A stretch of DNA of 64,000 bases from the NCBI RefSeq assembly GCF_036226605.1, contig NZ_CP109000.1:4522501-4586500 (forward strand), in the 5' to 3' direction. Below, piece by piece: positions 15,892 to 25,557 of this stretch (positions are counted from its first letter, which is position 1; the number at the start of each line of letters is the position of its first letter). Under the pieces are notes generated by a model that was not told the origin of the DNA, did not search any database, and was given only the letters and a program-made list of their open reading frames with translations. The translations under genes were made by a program, and so were the position numbers. The stretch is from Streptomyces sp. NBC_00704. GTDB lineage: Bacteria > Actinomycetota > Actinomycetes > Streptomycetales > Streptomycetaceae.

Positions 15892-16653
15892 GTGAGCTAC
15901 TCGGTAGGACAGGTCGCCGGATTCGCCGGTGTCACGGTGCGCACACTGCACCACTACGACGACATCGGCCTGCTCGTCCCCGGCGGGCGCAGCCACGCGG
16001 GTCACCGGCGCTACGACGAGGCCGACCTCGACCGGTTGCAGCAGATCCTGTTCTACCGCGAGCTGGGCTTCCCGCTCGAAGAGGTCGCGGCCCTGCTCGA
16101 CGATCCGGCGGCCGACCCGCGCGCGCACCTGCGCCGCCAGCACGAGTTGCTCACCGCACGGATCGAGAGGCTCCAGAAGATGGCCGCGGCCGTGGAACAC
16201 GCCATGGAGGCACGCAAGATGGGCATCAACCTCACACCCGAGGAACGGTTCGAGGTCTTCGGCGACAAGGACCCCGGTCAGTACGCCGAGGAGGCGGAAC
16301 AGCGCTGGGGCGGCACGGAGGCGTACGCCGAGTCGCAGCGCCGCGCCGCCCGCTACACCAAAGACGACTGGAAGCGCCTGCAGGCCGAGGTCGACGACTG
16401 GAGCGGGCGCTACGCCGCCCTGGTGGCCGCGGGGGAGCGGCCCGCCGGCGAGGCGGCCATGGACCTGGCCGAGGAACACCGGCGGCACATCACCGCCTGG
16501 TACTACGACTGCCCCTATGAGATGCACGTGTGCCTGGGCGAGATGTACGTCTCCGACGAGCGCTTCAAGGCGTTCTACGACGCCATGCGCCCCGGCCTCG
16601 CCGAGCACCTCAGGGAGGCGATCCTGGCGAACGCGGCCCGGCACGCGGGGTGA
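15892..16653 (+). CDS. tipA: TipA, MerR-family thiopeptide-binding regulator
   Basis: 253 residues, the same length as TipAL. The N-terminal MerR domain (SYSVGQVAGFAGVTVRTLHHYDD, residues 2-24) and coiled coil are followed by the TipAS drug-binding domain from residue 110. Met110 (ATG 16219-16221, before GINLTPEERFEVFG) is exactly where the internal TipAS product starts in S. lividans. The conserved CLGEMYVSDERF and HYDC/YYDC-like region with Cys near residue 207 and 214 match the covalent thiostrepton-binding part. TipAL activates its own promoter when bound to thiopeptides; free TipAS binds the drug. The GTG at 15892 has a good AAGGGAG site. Confidence 0.95.
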   Translation: MSYSVGQVAGFAGVTVRTLHHYDDIGLLVPGGRSHAGHRRYDEADLDRLQQILFYRELGFPLEEVAALLDDPAADPRAHLRRQHELLTARIERLQKMAAAVEHAMEARKMGINLTPEERFEVFGDKDPGQYAEEAEQRWGGTEAYAESQRRAARYTKDDWKRLQAEVDDWSGRYAALVAAGERPAGEAAMDLAEEHRRHITAWYYDCPYEMHVCLGEMYVSDERFKAFYDAMRPGLAEHLREAILANAARHAG

Positions 16654-16687
16654 GCCACGGCCCGGCCGTCCCGGTCCCGGTCCGGGG

Positions 16688-17053
16688 CTACTCCCGGGCC
16701 AGGACCACGGCGGTGCCGTAGGCGCACACCTCGGTGCCCACGTCGGCCGCCTCCGTCACGTCGAAGCGGAACATCAGCACGCCGTTGGCTCCCCGCGCGC
16801 GTGCCTGCTCCACCAGTCGTTCCATCGCCTGGTTGCGGGTCTCCACCAGGGTCTTGGTCAGCCCCTTCAGCTCACCGCCGATCATCGACTTCAGACCGGC
16901 GCCGATCTGGCTGCCCAGATGCCGTGAGCGCACGGTCAGCCCGAAGACCTCGCCGATGACCTGCTGCACCCGGAACCCGGGCACGTCGTTCGTCGTGACG
17001 ACCAGCACGTCCGACTGGGGGCCCTGCCCGCCGCCGTAATCCTCGATACCCAT
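16688..17053 (-). CDS. YbjQ/UPF0145 family protein
   Basis: 121 residues. It has the family pattern VLVVTTNDVPGFRVQQVIGEVFG, then MIGGELKGLTKTLVETRNQAM and GANGVLMFRFD. Members form pentamers and are often labelled heavy-metal-binding, without firm proof. The protein is cytoplasmic, with no signal peptide. The gene converges with tipA and is divergent from the DedA gene. Confidence 0.85.
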   Translation of the reverse strand: MGIEDYGGGQGPQSDVLVVTTNDVPGFRVQQVIGEVFGLTVRSRHLGSQIGAGLKSMIGGELKGLTKTLVETRNQAMERLVEQARARGANGVLMFRFDVTEAADVGTEVCAYGTAVVLARE

Positions 17054-17195
17054 GGCTCACAGCTTCGCCCCGGCACGCGCACGGCGCATCCCGAGGACGC
17101 CCGTGGAACCTGGGGTCCGCGCGGTGCGTTGATAGCTTTGTGCGGCCGCAGCATGGACGCTGCACTTCCCCCACCCCCGTCAGGAGCCCGGAAGC

Positions 17196-18371
17196 GTGAC
17201 GACGATCGCCCTCGGACCGAGCTGGCTGGACCCCGACTACCTGCTCGACAACTTCGGCATCTGGGGCCTGTTGCTGATCGTCTTCGCCGAGTCCGGCCTG
17301 CTGATCGGGTTCTTCCTGCCGGGTGACTCGCTGCTGTTCACCGCCGGGCTGCTGATCACGTCCAACCAGCTGGACTTCCCGCTGTGGGGCGCGGTCGCGC
17401 TGATCTGCACCGCCGCGATCCTGGGGGACCAGGCGGGCTACATGTTCGGCAAGAAGGTCGGGCCGTCGCTCTTCAACCGGCCGGACTCCCGGCTCTTCAA
17501 ACAGGAGAACATCACCAAGGCGCACGAGTTCTTCGAGAAGCACGGCCCGAAGTCGCTGATCCTGGCCCGCTTCGTGCCCATCGTGCGCACCTTCACGCCG
17601 ATCATCGCCGGCGTCAGCGGCATGCGGTACCGCTCCTTCCTGACCTTCAACGTCATCGGCGGCGTCCTGTGGGGCGCGGGCGTCACCCTGCTCGGCTCCT
17701 GGCTGGGCAACATCGACTTCGTCAAGAAGAACATCGAAGCGATGCTCATCCTGATCGTGCTGCTCTCCGTGATCCCGATCGCCATCGAGTTCCTGAGGGC
17801 CCGCTCGAAGTCGAAGAAGAGCGCCTCGCGGACCCCGGCGCCGGCCCCCGAGCAGCAGCACGGGCCCCAGCAGCAGCTCCCCGTCATGGACGACGCGACC
17901 ACGCAGCTGCGCCGGATCGACGGGCACGACCAGCAGTACCCGTACGGCGACCAGTACGGGGGCCAGGGCCAGCAGCCCCACGGTCAGCAGAACTACGGCC
18001 AGCAGCAGCCCCACGGTCAGCAGAACTACGGCCAGCAGCAGCCCCACGGTCAGCAGAACTACGGCCAGCAGCAGCCCCACGGGCAGCAGAACTACGGCCA
18101 ACAGAACTACGGGCAGCAGGCCCAAGGGCAGGACTTCGGGCACCAGGGCCGGCAGGACGACCACTACGGCGCGCAGCAGCAGTACCCGCAGCAGCAGGCG
18201 TACCCGCAGCGGCAGCGGCAGCGGCACGCCCAGGACGACTGGCCGCAGCAGCCGCAGCAGCCGCAGCAGGCCCAGCCGCAGCCGCAGGAACAGCCGTACG
18301 GCGCTCAGCCCAACGGCTCCGGCCACCACGGCCACCACGGCCCGTACCCCTACGACGACCAGGGTCACTAG
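17196..18371 (+). CDS. DedA-family membrane protein with a Gln-rich repetitive tail
   Basis: 391 residues. The first about 205 form a DedA/SNARE-associated domain with the signature [11 protein letters not shown], then [13 protein letters not shown] and [20 protein letters not shown], and several membrane segments. DedA proteins act in lipid scrambling (undecaprenyl phosphate or phospholipid) and proton-force homeostasis. The remaining about 185 residues are unusual: a hydrophilic tail made of Gln, Tyr, Asn, His, Gly and Pro, with four 11-residue repeats [11 protein letters not shown]. The tail should lie in the cytoplasm and be disordered. The GTG at 17196 follows CAGGAGC. Confidence 0.9.
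   Translation: MTTIALGPSWLDPDYLLDNFGIWGLLLIVFAESGLLIGFFLPGDSLLFTAGLLITSNQLDFPLWGAVALICTAAILGDQAGYMFGKKVGPSLFNRPDSRLFKQENITKAHEFFEKHGPKSLILARFVPIVRTFTPIIAGVSGMRYRSFLTFNVIGGVLWGAGVTLLGSWLGNIDFVKKNIEAMLILIVLLSVIPIAIEFLRARSKSKKSASRTPAPAPEQQHGPQQQLPVMDDATTQLRRIDGHDQQYPYGDQYGGQGQQPHGQQNYGQQQPHGQQNYGQQQPHGQQNYGQQQPHGQQNYGQQNYGQQAQGQDFGHQGRQDDHYGAQQQYPQQQAYPQRQRQRHAQDDWPQQPQQPQQAQPQPQEQPYGAQPNGSGHHGHHGPYPYDDQGH
17976..18107 (+). repeat. 33-bp in-frame tandem repeat in the DedA gene, four copies
   Basis: Units start at 17976, 18009, 18042 and 18075. The first three are identical at the DNA level and encode [11 protein letters not shown]; the fourth varies at its end. Near-identity of synonymous sites suggests recent expansion. 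Confidence 0.95.
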
Positions 18372-18387
18372 CGGCGGGACGAGGGGC

Positions 18388-20052
18388 TCAGAAGCCCCTC
18401 GTCCGCTTGGCGGCCCGCCGCTTCTCCTGGGAACCGATCCGCAGGAACATCCGGGACACCTCGGACCCGAGGTTCACCCCGATCGCGATGGCCATCGCCA
18501 GCGCCGCCGCCTTGGTGATCGACACCAGTCCCGCGTCCACCTTGCTCTGCGCGATGGCCAGCAGCCCGAAGTAGGTCGCCGAACCCGGCAGCAGCGGCCC
18601 GATCGCGGCCGTCGTGTACGGCAGCGCGGAGGCGAACCGGTAGCGCGCCAGCAGCTGCCCGAACAGGCCGACCACCCCGGCCGCGACGGCCGTGGACGCG
18701 ACGGGCGAGATCTCGCCGGTGTAGTGCATCGCCCCGTACACCGACCAGGCGACGCCGCCGTTGAGGGTCACGGCGACCACGGTGGACCGCTCCTGCTGCA
18801 ACAGCACCGCGAACGTCAGGGACAGCAGCATCGACGCGCCGATCTGCCACAGCGGCCGCTTCGTGACGCCCAGGGCCGCGTCGGGATTGAGATGCGCGCC
18901 GAGCTGGACCCCGACGTACAGCATCACCAGCACCCCGGCCACGATGCCCACGAAGAAGTACATGACCTCCAGCAGCCGCGCCGCCGCGGTGATGTAGAAG
19001 CCCGTCAGGCCGTCCTGGACGCCCGCCACCAGCGCCCGCCCGGGCAGCAGCGCGAACAGTCCACCGGTGATGACGGCGGACGCCTTCACGTCGACGTGGG
19101 ACAGCGTCAGCGCGATGCCGATCGCGGCCGGGGGCATCGCCGCCACCAGGAACTGGTAGAACTCCGGCAGCCCGCGCCCCGCGCACAGCCACGCCAGCCG
19201 GTCGCCGAGCATCGCCCCGAGCATGGCCGCCACGAACACGACGAGGTCGCCGCCGACCAGCACCGAGGCCGCGCCCGCGAGCAGTCCGCTCGCCGAGGTC
19301 AGCACCCAGGTCGGGTAGGGGTGCCGGTTGCGGCGCATCTCCGCGAGGCGGCGGTAGGCCTCCTCCAGCGAGAGATGGCTCTCCGCGTCGCTCAGGTCGT
19401 CCACGAGCCGGAAGACGGCCGCCAGGCGCGTGTAGTCGGTGCCGCGGCGGCGTACCGTCCGTGACGCCGTCACCGGGTCCTCCACCAGGGACGGCTGGTA
19501 GGAGATCGACAGCAGGGTGAAGGTGACGTTCGGCTCGCAGCGGTCGAGGCCGTAGGAGCGGCACACCGCGAACATCGCGGCCTCCACGTCCTCGGCGCCC
19601 TCCCCGCCCGCCAGCAGCAACTCGCCGATGCGCAGCGTCAGGTCGAGCACCCTGGGGACGGCCGGGCCCTCCTCCTCCGCCGTCTTCGGCCCCGGCTCGG
19701 GAGCGGGCCGTTCGGCCACCGGCATCCGCAGCATGGTGCGCATCCGGTCCTGCCAGGGCAGGTCCTTGATCAGGCTCACCACCGGGACGCCGCCGGCCGG
19801 CGTGAAGGCGACCGGGGCCTGCCGTGCGCTGTACGTGCTGGGCGGACTGAACGCCGACCCCTCGCCCTCGCCGGCGGCCGGCTGGGCCACGTCCAGCCCC
19901 GCCGGGACGGCGAACTCCGACGTGGTCTCCGGTTCGCCCCCGGGTCTGGCGACGGCCATTCCCGCCGGGATCGCGAACTCGGACGTGATCTCCGGGTCGA
20001 AGGCACTCCTCGCCTCGTCCGACTGCGGCTTGCGGTCCTCCGCCTCCGACAC
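18388..20052 (-). CDS. Threonine/serine exporter family protein (ThrE-like)
   Basis: 554 residues. After a about 150-residue hydrophilic N-terminus come the ThrE domain (LDLTLRIGELLLAGGEGAEDVEAAM, GCEPNVTFT-like CEPNVTFTLLSIS, and RRRGTDYTRLAAV) and then about ten membrane segments covering the ThrE and ThrE_2 halves fused in one chain. It should export threonine or serine using the proton gradient. The N-terminus repeats the phrase TSEFA(I/V)PAG twice. GTG 20052 follows AGGGAG. It is downstream of the ppa terminator. Confidence 0.85.
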   Translation of the reverse strand: MSEAEDRKPQSDEARSAFDPEITSEFAIPAGMAVARPGGEPETTSEFAVPAGLDVAQPAAGEGEGSAFSPPSTYSARQAPVAFTPAGGVPVVSLIKDLPWQDRMRTMLRMPVAERPAPEPGPKTAEEEGPAVPRVLDLTLRIGELLLAGGEGAEDVEAAMFAVCRSYGLDRCEPNVTFTLLSISYQPSLVEDPVTASRTVRRRGTDYTRLAAVFRLVDDLSDAESHLSLEEAYRRLAEMRRNRHPYPTWVLTSASGLLAGAASVLVGGDLVVFVAAMLGAMLGDRLAWLCAGRGLPEFYQFLVAAMPPAAIGIALTLSHVDVKASAVITGGLFALLPGRALVAGVQDGLTGFYITAAARLLEVMYFFVGIVAGVLVMLYVGVQLGAHLNPDAALGVTKRPLWQIGASMLLSLTFAVLLQQERSTVVAVTLNGGVAWSVYGAMHYTGEISPVASTAVAAGVVGLFGQLLARYRFASALPYTTAAIGPLLPGSATYFGLLAIAQSKVDAGLVSITKAAALAMAIAIGVNLGSEVSRMFLRIGSQEKRRAAKRTRGF

Positions 20053-20112
20053 TCAGCAACGCTCCCTGGAACGACACCTTCCGTTGGCCTCAGTATGCGC
20101 ACAGACACGCGA

Positions 20113-20142
20113 AAGGGCCGCACGCGCATGCGTGCAGCCCTT
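20113..20142 (-). terminator. Terminator hairpin downstream of ppa
   Basis: Arms AAGGGC + GCACGC pair with GCGTGC + GCCCTT around a 4-nt loop, with one mismatch (C/A). On the minus strand the hairpin is followed by a short T-rich stretch. It sits 40 bp beyond the ppa stop and before the exporter gene. Confidence 0.65.
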
Positions 20143-20181
20143 CACCTACCTCAGCGCAGGCGTTTCACACTCGCGAACGTC

Positions 20182-20673
20182 TCAGTGACCGCCCTGGTCC
20201 TTGAAGCGCTTGTAGGACCGCTCGATCTCGGCCTCGGCGTCGGTGCGGCCGACCCAGTCGGCGCCCTCGACGGACTTGCCGGGCTCCAGGTCCTTGTAGA
20301 CCTCGAAGAAGTGCTGGATCTCCAGGCGGTCGAACTCCGACACGTGGTGGATGTCGCGCAGGTGCTCCACACGCGGGTCGGTCGACGGGACGCAGAGCAG
20401 CTTGTCGTCGCCGCCGGCCTCGTCGGTCATCCGGAACATGCCGATCGCGCGGCAGCGGATGAGGCAGCCCGGGAAGGTCGGCTCGTCCAGGATGACCAGC
20501 GCGTCCAGCGGGTCGCCGTCCTCGCCGAGAGTGTTCTCGACGAAGCCGTAGTCGGTCGGGTAGGCGGTCGAGGTGAAGAGTCGACGGTCCAGGCGGATCC
20601 GACCGGTCTCGTGGTCCACCTCGTACTTGTTCCGCGAACCCTTCGGGATCTCGATCGTGACGTCGAACTCCAC
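20182..20673 (-). CDS. ppa: Inorganic pyrophosphatase
   Basis: 163 residues, a family I soluble pyrophosphatase. It has [40 protein letters not shown] (metal-binding acidic signature) and [12 protein letters not shown]. It splits PPi to two phosphates and pulls biosynthetic reactions forward. The GTG at 20673 is chosen since GGAGGAG lies 7 nt upstream; the upstream ATG at 20688 would put that site inside the gene. It is divergent from dacB. Confidence 0.95.
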   Translation of the reverse strand: MEFDVTIEIPKGSRNKYEVDHETGRIRLDRRLFTSTAYPTDYGFVENTLGEDGDPLDALVILDEPTFPGCLIRCRAIGMFRMTDEAGGDDKLLCVPSTDPRVEHLRDIHHVSEFDRLEIQHFFEVYKDLEPGKSVEGADWVGRTDAEAEIERSYKRFKDQGGH

Positions 20674-20752
20674 CGGTGGCTCCTCCATGATCAACACATA
20701 GTTCTGGTGGTTAAGTGTCCCTCACGCAGGTGTGTGATCGCGAAAGGGGCTG

Positions 20753-22459
20753 GTGGTCGTGCCAGAGCTGAGGCCTTGGCGGGCCGCGAGACCGCACGTG
20801 GTGCGGATCGGGAACGCCGTACGACCGCGTCTGGCACGGGCCGCAAGGATCGTACGGCCCCGCCTCGCGCACGTGGCCGCGACCGCGAAGCCGCAGGTCG
20901 CGCGACTCGCGCGGGCGGCGCGACCGCAGCTCGCGCGGATCACGAAGGCCGGTCCGCAGGCCAGGTCCTGGCAGTACACCGCGGGTGCGGCGACCGCCGG
21001 GCTGGCGCTGACCGCCGTCGTGGTGACCGCCGTCGGGCCCTGGGACTCCAGCGGTCAGCGTACGGCCGAGCGGGACCGGGCCGCCGCCCTGGAACGGCCG
21101 GGTGGCACAGATCACGGACGCCCGGACGATTCGTCCGGCAGATCCTATTCATCGGGTGCGTCCGGTACGTCCGGTACCTCCGACAGGGCGGCCGGAGCGC
21201 CCCGGCCCGCCCCCAGCGCGGCGTCCGTCCTCACCGCCCTCGGCGGCGCCGCGGAGGCCGGCGCCGCCGTGAAGTCCGCCCCCGGCACCCTCCCGAGCGT
21301 CACGGGCCTCACGGGCGTCCTGGGGCCCCTCCTGGGCGATCCGGCCCTCGGCGCCCAGCACGCCGCCGCGGTCGTCGACGTGGCCACCGGCAAGCGCCTC
21401 TACGGCGCCGGAGCCGGCCGTGCGCTCACCCCCGCCTCCACCACCAAGATCGCCACCGCGGTCGCCGCGCTCTCCGCGATGGGCGGCGAACACCGCTTCA
21501 CCACGCGTGCCGTGCTGGAACCCGACACCCGGGAACTCGTCCTCGTCGGCGGCGGCGACCCCACCCTCACGGCCCGCGCCGACGCCCGCGGCTGGGCGAG
21601 CCTGCGCACGCTGGCCGCCTCCACCGCGGCCGCCCTGAAGAAGCGCGGCCTCACCCGCATCACGCTCTCCTACGACACGACCCTGTACGCCGGTTCGCGG
21701 ATTCACCCCATCGGGGTCAACCCCAACCTCGCCCCCGTCACCGCCCTGAGCGCCGACGAGGGCCGCACCGACGACTCCGACAGCGGCCCGGCGGCCCGCG
21801 TCGACGACCCGGCCGCCGACGCCACCGCCACCTTCGCGGCGCTCCTCGAGGCCGCCGGCGTGACGACCACGTCCCCCGGCCCCTCCAAGGCCACCACGCG
21901 CGCGCAGAGCCTCGCGACGGTCACCTCGCCCCCGCTGACCGCCCTCGTCGAGCGGATGCTCACCAACAGCGACAACGACATCGCCGAGGCCCTCGCCCGC
22001 CAGACCGCCGTCGCCACGGGCGTGCGCGCCGACTTCGCCGGCGGCGGCAAGGCGGTCCACGCCCAGCTGAAGAAGCTCGGACTGCCCATGGCCGGCGCCC
22101 GCTTCAAGGACGGCAGCGGCCTCGACCGGCAGGACCGACTCACCGCGAACCTGCTGACCGCCCTCCTGGTCGAGGCCGGCGACCCCCGCCGCCCCGACCT
22201 GCGGCCCGTCCTCACCGGCCTCCCGGTCGCCGGCTTCACCGGCACCCTCACCAGCCGCTACACCGACGGAGCCGCCGGCGTCGTCCGCGCCAAGACCGGC
22301 ACCCTGAGCGGCGTCAACACCCTTGCCGGGACCGTCGTCGACCAGGACGGCCGGCTGCTCGCCTTCGCCCTCATGGCCGGCGGCACGACCGACCCGGGGG
22401 CCGCCCAGAGCGCGTTGGACCGGGCGGCCACGGCACTGGCCGGATGCGGCTGCCGCTGA
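20753..22459 (+). CDS. dacB: D-alanyl-D-alanine carboxypeptidase/endopeptidase (PBP4-type)
   Basis: 568 residues. It carries all three penicillin-binding motifs: SxxK as Ser229-TTK232, SxN as Ser406-Asp-Asn408, and KTG at Lys514. It cuts peptidoglycan stem peptides or cross-links outside the membrane. One transmembrane segment (AGAATAGLALTAVVVTAVG) near residues 78-97 anchors it. The about 75 residues before it are odd: strongly basic and repetitive, a pattern of RPRLARAAR / KPQVARLAR / RPQLARI, predicted to lie in the cytoplasm. GTG 20753 follows AAAGGGG. The gene begins the conserved dacB-protease-tilS-hpt-ftsH-folE block. Confidence 0.9.
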   Translation: MVVPELRPWRAARPHVVRIGNAVRPRLARAARIVRPRLAHVAATAKPQVARLARAARPQLARITKAGPQARSWQYTAGAATAGLALTAVVVTAVGPWDSSGQRTAERDRAAALERPGGTDHGRPDDSSGRSYSSGASGTSGTSDRAAGAPRPAPSAASVLTALGGAAEAGAAVKSAPGTLPSVTGLTGVLGPLLGDPALGAQHAAAVVDVATGKRLYGAGAGRALTPASTTKIATAVAALSAMGGEHRFTTRAVLEPDTRELVLVGGGDPTLTARADARGWASLRTLAASTAAALKKRGLTRITLSYDTTLYAGSRIHPIGVNPNLAPVTALSADEGRTDDSDSGPAARVDDPAADATATFAALLEAAGVTTTSPGPSKATTRAQSLATVTSPPLTALVERMLTNSDNDIAEALARQTAVATGVRADFAGGGKAVHAQLKKLGLPMAGARFKDGSGLDRQDRLTANLLTALLVEAGDPRRPDLRPVLTGLPVAGFTGTLTSRYTDGAAGVVRAKTGTLSGVNTLAGTVVDQDGRLLAFALMAGGTTDPGAAQSALDRAATALAGCGCR

Positions 22460-22569
22460 GCCCGCCGGCCCCGAGCCGCCCCCGGTCGCCCTCGGGGCCG
22501 ACCCTGACATCTCCCTGACCGGCCTCCCGCGGCCTGCCCTCCCCGACGCCGCTCACGTACGGTTGACGC

Positions 22570-23703
22570 ATGACGAGCATCGGCGGCGCTGCCTCATCGG
22601 GGATGGTCGACTGGAATCTCGCGGTGGCGACCGCGACCCGGCTCGTACGGCCGGGACCGGAGGTCAGCCGCGACGAGGCGCGTGCCGTCGTCGCGGAACT
22701 GCGCCGGCACGCCAAGGCCTCGGAGCAGCACGTGCGCGGCTTCACCCGGATGGCCACCGACGGCGTCCACGACACGCCCGTCCTCGTCGTCGACCGCCCC
22801 GGCTGGGTGCGGGCCAACGTCGCGGGCTTCCGGGAGATCCTCAAGCCCCTGCTGGAGAAGATGCAGGAACGCCGCGGCAACAGCCCCGGCGGCGCGGTCC
22901 TCGGCGCGGTCGGCGGCAAGGTCACCGGCGTCGAACTCGGCATGCTGCTGTCGTTCCTGTCGTCCCGTGTCCTCGGCCAGTACGAGACGTTCGCCCCCGC
23001 CACCCGCGAACTCCCGGCCGGCGCGAACGGCGGCGGCCGCCTGCTGCTCGTCGCGCCGAACATCGTCCACGTGGAACGCGAACTCGACGTCGACCCGCAC
23101 GACTTCCGCCTCTGGGTGTGCCTCCACGAGGAGACGCACCGCACGCAGTTCTCGGCGGTGCCCTGGCTGCGCGACCACCTGGAGGGCGAGATCCAGTCGT
23201 TCCTGGGCGAGACCGACGTCGACCCCATGACGTTCCTGGAACGCGTCCGGGAAGCCGCCCAGTCCCTCGCCGGGGGCCGCCCGGAGGGCGAGGAGGACGA
23301 CGGCGGCCGCTCCCTCGTCGAACTCGTGCAGACGCCCGCCCAGCGCGAGATCCTCGCCCGCCTCACCGCCGTGATGTCCCTCCTGGAGGGCCACGCCGAC
23401 TTCGTCATGGACGGCGTCGGCCCCGAAGTCGTCGCGACCGTCGCCGAGATCCGCGAGAAGTTCCAGCAGCGCCGCGCCAAGGGAGCCTCCCGGCTCGACA
23501 TCGCCCTGCGCCGCCTCCTCGGCCTGGACGCCAAGCTCAAGCAGTACCGGGACGGCGAACGCTTCGTGAGGGCCGTCGTCAACGAGGTCGGCATGGACGG
23601 CTTCAACCGCGTGTGGACCTCCCCGAACACACTTCCGACCAAGGCCGAGATCGCCCAACCGGCCGAGTGGGTCGCGCGGGTGCACCGCAAGGCCGAGTCG
23701 TGA
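22570..23703 (+). CDS. Zinc-dependent metalloprotease, DUF2342 (F420-biosynthesis-associated label)
   Basis: 377 residues, with the zincin motif HEETH at 186-190 in WVCLHEETHRTQFSAVPWL and a likely third ligand in MSLLEGHADFVMD. The DUF2342 family is actinobacterial and often carries the label coenzyme F420 biosynthesis associated, with little direct evidence. No signal peptide or membrane segment is seen, so it is probably cytoplasmic. The ATG lies 6 nt after TACGGT (22558-22563), suggesting a leaderless transcript. The dacB-DUF2342-tilS-hpt order is conserved in actinobacteria. Confidence 0.85.
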   Translation: MTSIGGAASSGMVDWNLAVATATRLVRPGPEVSRDEARAVVAELRRHAKASEQHVRGFTRMATDGVHDTPVLVVDRPGWVRANVAGFREILKPLLEKMQERRGNSPGGAVLGAVGGKVTGVELGMLLSFLSSRVLGQYETFAPATRELPAGANGGGRLLLVAPNIVHVERELDVDPHDFRLWVCLHEETHRTQFSAVPWLRDHLEGEIQSFLGETDVDPMTFLERVREAAQSLAGGRPEGEEDDGGRSLVELVQTPAQREILARLTAVMSLLEGHADFVMDGVGPEVVATVAEIREKFQQRRAKGASRLDIALRRLLGLDAKLKQYRDGERFVRAVVNEVGMDGFNRVWTSPNTLPTKAEIAQPAEWVARVHRKAES

Positions 23704-23895
23704 ACCGCGGGCACGCGCGGGAACCGATTCCGGCCGCCGGCAGGAGAACGCCCCCGCAATCACCCGTCCGAGGGACCGTGAGCCCTCGGTAGGCGTGCAA
23801 TGCTCGGGGAACGCCACGGTTCTGTCACCATCTACACACTCTGAGTGACCGAATCCCGTGCCAACCCCCGAAAACTTCATGAAGGGAACCGGACA

Positions 23896-24927
23896 ATGGG
23901 TCCCCATCCTGCGGTCGCGGCGATACGCCTGGCGGTCCGCCGCGTACTTCACGACATCCTCAACGACCACCCCGCCCCCGAAACCGACCCGCACGAGCGC
24001 CCGAACCCGCCGCTCGTGCTCGTGGCGTGCTCCGGCGGCGCCGACTCCATGGCGCTCGCCTCCGCCCTCGCCTTCGAGGCCCCCCGCCTCGGCGTCCGCG
24101 CCGGCGGCGTCACCGTCGACCACGGCCTGCAACCCGGATCCGACCTGCGCGCCGCGGAAGTCGTCCTGCGACTGCGCGAACTCGGCCTCGATCCCGTCGA
24201 GTCCACCGCCGTCGCCGTCGGCCGCGAAGGCGGCCCCGAAGCCGCCGCCCGCGACGCGCGCTACGCCGCCCTCGACGCCGCCGCCGAAGCCCACGGCGCC
24301 ACCGCCGTCCTGCTCGGCCACACCCGCGACGACCAGGCCGAGACCGTCCTGCTCGGCCTCGCCCGCGGCTCCGGCATCCGCTCCCTGTCCGGCATGGCCG
24401 CCGTCTCCGGACGTCCGGGCGCCGCCCGCCGCTACCGGCGCCCCTTCCTCCAACTGGACCGGCAGACGGCCCGCAAGGCCTGCATGGTCCAGTCCCTGCC
24501 CGTCTGGGACGACCCGCACAACGCCGACCCGGCCTACACCCGCTCCCGGCTGCGCCACGAGGGCCTGCCCGCGCTGGAGAAGGCCCTCGGCAAGGGCGTC
24601 GTCGAAGCCCTGGCCCGCACGGCCCAGCTCTCCCGCGACGACGCCGACGCCCTCGACGCCTGGGCCGGCCAGGCCGAGTCCTCCGTACGCGACGCGGCCG
24701 GCCTCCTGGAGTGCGCCAAGCTCTACGCCCTGCCGCCCGCGGTGCGCCGCCGGATCCTGCGCCGCGCCGCGATCGAGGCGGGCGCTCCCGCCGGTTCGCT
24801 CTTCGCCCGGCACATCGAAGAGGTCGACCGGCTGATCACCGGCTGGCGCGGCCAGGGGGTCATCAATCTCCCGGGCAAAGTCGTCGCCCAGCGCCAGGGT
24901 GGCAGACTGGTGATTCGGCAAGGCTGA
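23896..24927 (+). CDS. tilS: tRNA(Ile)-lysidine synthase
   Basis: 343 residues. The PP-loop [13 protein letters not shown] sits near residues 44-56, followed by [12 protein letters not shown] and [20 protein letters not shown], all typical of TilS. The enzyme adds lysine to C34 of the CAU-anticodon tRNA-Ile, changing it to read AUA. The C-terminal part is short, as in actinobacterial TilS. ATG 23896 is preceded by GAAGGGAACC. It runs into hpt with a 69-bp gap. Confidence 0.95.
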   Translation: MGPHPAVAAIRLAVRRVLHDILNDHPAPETDPHERPNPPLVLVACSGGADSMALASALAFEAPRLGVRAGGVTVDHGLQPGSDLRAAEVVLRLRELGLDPVESTAVAVGREGGPEAAARDARYAALDAAAEAHGATAVLLGHTRDDQAETVLLGLARGSGIRSLSGMAAVSGRPGAARRYRRPFLQLDRQTARKACMVQSLPVWDDPHNADPAYTRSRLRHEGLPALEKALGKGVVEALARTAQLSRDDADALDAWAGQAESSVRDAAGLLECAKLYALPPAVRRRILRRAAIEAGAPAGSLFARHIEEVDRLITGWRGQGVINLPGKVVAQRQGGRLVIRQG

Positions 24928-24996
24928 ATCCGGGCCTCCGGCAGGACCGCTTACGTGGTCGTGGGCGGTCCCGGCGGCCGGTGGGACGACCGAAGG

Positions 24997-25557
24997 ATGC
25001 GGGTGGACGCGAAAGACATGGGCACCGACCTCAAAGAGGTGCTCATCACCAAGGAAGAGATCGACGCGAAGCTGGCCGCTCTGGCCGCGGAGATCGACGC
25101 GGAGTACGCGGGCAAGGACCTGCTCATCGTCGGTGTCCTCAAGGGCGCGGTGATGGTCATGGCCGACCTCGCCCGGGCCCTGTCCACCCCCGTCACCATG
25201 GACTGGATGGCCGTGTCGTCCTACGGGGCGGGCACCCAGTCCTCCGGAGTGGTGCGGATCCTCAAGGACCTCGACACCGACATCAAGGGCAAGCACGTCC
25301 TGATCGTCGAGGACATCATCGACTCCGGCCTGACCCTGTCCTGGCTGCTGTCGAACCTCGGCTCGCGCGAGCCCGCCTCCCTGAAGGTGTGCACGCTGCT
25401 GCGCAAGCCCGAGGCCGCCAAGGTCGCCATCGACGTCGAGTGGGTCGGGTTCGACATCCCCAACGAGTTCGTCGTCGGCTACGGCCTGGACTACGCCGAG
25501 AAGTACCGCAACCTCCCGTTCGTGGGGACGCTCGCGCCCCACGTCTACGGCGGCTGA
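24997..25557 (+). CDS. hpt: Hypoxanthine phosphoribosyltransferase
   Basis: 186 residues. The PRPP-binding motif [11 protein letters not shown] and the flexible-loop [11 protein letters not shown] are present. It salvages hypoxanthine and guanine to IMP and GMP. Start is uncertain: ATG 24997, GTG 25003 (better spaced from GAAGGA) or ATG 25018 ([15 protein letters not shown]). It sits in the tilS-hpt-ftsH order found across bacteria. Confidence 0.93.
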   Translation: MRVDAKDMGTDLKEVLITKEEIDAKLAALAAEIDAEYAGKDLLIVGVLKGAVMVMADLARALSTPVTMDWMAVSSYGAGTQSSGVVRILKDLDTDIKGKHVLIVEDIIDSGLTLSWLLSNLGSREPASLKVCTLLRKPEAAKVAIDVEWVGFDIPNEFVVGYGLDYAEKYRNLPFVGTLAPHVYGG

